A stretch of DNA of 6,204 nt from an uncultured Collinsella sp. (GTDB lineage: Bacteria > Actinomycetota > Coriobacteriia > Coriobacteriales > Coriobacteriaceae), in contig CABURV010000087.1 of assembly GCA_902494035.1 (NCBI GenBank), forward strand, positions 1-6,204. Reading direction: 5' to 3'. A program made the translations under genes and the position numbers. The notes beneath the pieces were generated by a model. The model did not search any database and had not been told where the DNA came from. It saw only the letters and a list, made by a program, of their open reading frames with translations. Shown one piece after another: positions 4,446-6,204 of the stretch (position 1 is the stretch's first letter; every line of letters starts with the position of its first letter).

Positions 4446-6204
4446 ATGAGCAAACTCGTCGAGGGCATTAAGGACCGTATGGTTGCTGCCGCACGCGAGG
4501 CCGCGCCTGCCGTGGTGGACGCCGCGCAGAAGGCCGCGACCGCGGCTGCCGAGAAAGTTGCCGAGGCAGTTGCCGATGCCAAGAACGCAGCAGGGGAGAC
4601 GTCCGTCGCTAGCGAGCTCGCCACCGCCGCTGAGTCCGTGGCCGCCGCCCACGCCCCCGAAGGCGCGATCTTCAACCCCGAGAACGCTCGTGGCAACCTG
4701 CACCTGGGCATCGACGTGGGCTCCACTACCGTCAAGCTCGCTGTGCTCAACGACGACAACCAGATCGTCTACGCCAAGTACCAGCGCCACCACACCGACG
4801 TCCGCGCCTGCGCCCGCGACCTGTTCGAGGGTGCCGCGACCGTGCTGCCGACGGCCCAGATGACCTGCGCCATTACCGGCTCGGGCGGCCTGCTGCTGTC
4901 CCAGTGGCTCGACCTGGAGTTTGTCCAGGAGGTCATCGCCAGCAAGCGTGCCGTCGAGACCCTCATCCCGGCCACCGATGTCGCCATCGAGCTGGGCGGC
5001 GAGGACGCCAAGATCATCTACTTTGACAACGGCATCGAGCAGCGCATGAACGGTACCTGCGCCGGCGGTACAGGCGCGTTCATCGACCAGATGGCAACCC
5101 TGCTGCACACCGATGCCAGCGGCCTTAACGAACTCGCGGCCAACGCCACCACCATCTATCCCATCGCTAGCCGCTGCGGCGTCTTTGCCAAGACCGACGT
5201 CCAGCCGCTGCTCAACGAAGGCGCCCGTCCCGAGGACGTCGCCGCTTCCATCTTCCAGGCCGTCGTGACCCAGACCATCTCGGGTCTGGCGTGCGGCCGT
5301 CCCATCCGCGGTAACGTCGCCTTCTTGGGCGGCCCGCTGCAGTATCTCTCCGAGCTGCGCCATCGCTTCTACCTCACGCTCAACCTGGACGAGGAGCACC
5401 GCATTGTGCCCCAAAACGCCCACCTGTTTGTGGCGAGCGGCGCCGCCATGGCGCATGAGTCCAACAAGCTCAGCACGTTCCCGCAGCTCATCGAGGCTAT
5501 CGATGCCCTGGGTGACACACAGGGTGCCGAGGTCGAGCGTCTGGACCCGCTCTTTGCCACCGACGAGGACTTTGCCGAGTTCAAGACCCGCCACGACCAG
5601 GAAGTCGTTCCCAAGGGCAAGCTCGACGGCTACACCGGCCGCGTGTTCATTGGCATCGACGCCGGTTCCACCACCATGAAGGCCGCGCTCGTGGGCGAGG
5701 ACGGCCAGCTGCTGCACACCTGGTACGGTAACAACAACGGCGACATCCTTGGCACGGCCAAGGTCATCATGGCCGATTTCTACAACCACATCCCCGCCGG
5801 CTGCACCATCGGCCACGTGACCACCACGGGCTACGGCGAGGCGCTGCTCATCGAGGCCCTCAAGGCCGACTCCGGCGAGATTGAGACCGTCGCGCACCTG
5901 CGCGGCGCCAAGGCATTCCTGCCCGGCGTCGAGTTCATCCTGGACATCGGCGGTCAGGACATGAAGTGCCTGCGCGTCAAGGACGGTGTTATCGAGCACA
6001 TCATGCTCAACGAGGCCTGCTCGTCGGGCTGCGGCAGCTTTATCGAGAGTTTTGCCGTCTCTATGAACATGGACGTGCGCGCGTTCGCCGATGCCGCTAT
6101 CCATGCCAAGGCCCCCGTCGACCTGGGTAGCCGCTGCACGGTCTTTATGAACTCGCGCGTCAAGCAGGCGCAAAAGGAAGGCGCCACGGTGGGCGACATC
6201 GCGG
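4446..6204 (+). CDS. Large acyl-CoA dehydratase activase (BadF/BadG/HgdC-type ATPase, two modules), 5' part
   Basis: The reading frame is open for all 586 visible codons and runs off the window. ATG 4446 follows AGAGGAGA (4433-4440), which overlaps the end of tetR. Residues 1-~80 are an alanine-rich, charged, probably helical extension. Module 1 (~86-340): phosphate loop GIDVGSTTVK (88-97), ELGGEDAKI (182-190), and Cys in NGTCAGGTGAF (C205) and ASRCGVFAKTD (C244). Module 2 (~400 to the edge): GIDAGSTTMK (403-412), DIGGQDMK (500-507), NEACSSGCGSF (C525, C529) and GSRCTVFMNSRVKQ (C564). In HgdC-type activators a Cys of each kind per subunit holds one [4Fe-4S] cluster at the dimer interface, and ATP hydrolysis drives electrons to a dehydratase. 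Here both halves sit in one chain, so it could form an internal pseudo-dimer. Relatives of this architecture are ~1400-1500 residues, with DUF2229 and HgdB-like regions downstream; those lie outside the window. Substrate unknown. Confidence 0.92.
   Translation, partial: MSKLVEGIKDRMVAAAREAAPAVVDAAQKAATAAAEKVAEAVADAKNAAGETSVASELATAAESVAAAHAPEGAIFNPENARGNLHLGIDVGSTTVKLAVLNDDNQIVYAKYQRHHTDVRACARDLFEGAATVLPTAQMTCAITGSGGLLLSQWLDLEFVQEVIASKRAVETLIPATDVAIELGGEDAKIIYFDNGIEQRMNGTCAGGTGAFIDQMATLLHTDASGLNELAANATTIYPIASRCGVFAKTDVQPLLNEGARPEDVAASIFQAVVTQTISGLACGRPIRGNVAFLGGPLQYLSELRHRFYLTLNLDEEHRIVPQNAHLFVASGAAMAHESNKLSTFPQLIEAIDALGDTQGAEVERLDPLFATDEDFAEFKTRHDQEVVPKGKLDGYTGRVFIGIDAGSTTMKAALVGEDGQLLHTWYGNNNGDILGTAKVIMADFYNHIPAGCTIGHVTTTGYGEALLIEALKADSGEIETVAHLRGAKAFLPGVEFILDIGGQDMKCLRVKDGVIEHIMLNEACSSGCGSFIESFAVSMNMDVRAFADAAIHAKAPVDLGSRCTVFMNSRVKQAQKEGATVGDIA

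Noticed and set aside
4371..6173. A 600-codon open frame on the - strand opposite the activase
   Set aside because: It mirrors the GC-biased codons of the activase on the + strand; its product is low-complexity and rich in Gly, Val, Leu, Asp and Ala with no recognisable fold, while the + frame carries clear family motifs.

Overview
The window looks like chromosomal DNA of a GC-rich, anaerobic Coriobacteriia actinomycete, most likely Collinsella or a close relative. The grounds are inferential: high GC with strong third-position bias, a CmpB-type membrane protein, an amt-PII pair, and a giant 2-hydroxyacyl-CoA dehydratase-type activase behind a small TetR regulator. No rRNA, tRNA, CRISPR array, insertion sequence or integrase gene was seen.

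Layout, all genes on the + strand. (1) Positions 2-652 hold the 3' end of a PF06541 (CmpB-type) putative ABC transporter permease; its start lies off the left edge. (2) Positions 653-850 form the amt control region: phased GTTTC boxes, a 20-bp imperfect tandem repeat, a small palindrome and a weak promoter. (3) Positions 851-2128 encode an Amt ammonium channel. (4) Positions 2129-2318 are a structured spacer with a long imperfect hairpin preceded by a partial direct copy of its left arm. (5) Positions 2319-2657 encode a PII protein with no Tyr at position 51, closed by a strong hairpin terminator that overlaps the next promoter. (6) Positions 2739-3602 encode a Cof-type HAD phosphatase, followed by a conspicuous TGTGACAAAGGG palindrome. 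(7) Positions 3723-4433 encode a TTG-started TetR-family regulator behind a dense cluster of TGTGCA/TGCACA operator-like sites. (8) From 4446 off the right edge runs a large activase. It is open for all 586 visible codons and contains two complete BadF/BadG/HgdC-type ATPase modules behind an alanine-rich N-terminal extension.

Two functional units emerge. amt-PII is an ammonium uptake and nitrogen-sensing pair: the PII trimer would plug the Amt trimer when nitrogen is plentiful. tetR-activase looks like a self-regulated operon (12-bp spacing). Its large product would use ATP hydrolysis to push low-potential electrons from a [4Fe-4S] cluster into a dehydratase/reductase partner, possibly one fused further downstream in the same polypeptide. 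The HAD phosphatase between the units appears to be transcribed on its own.
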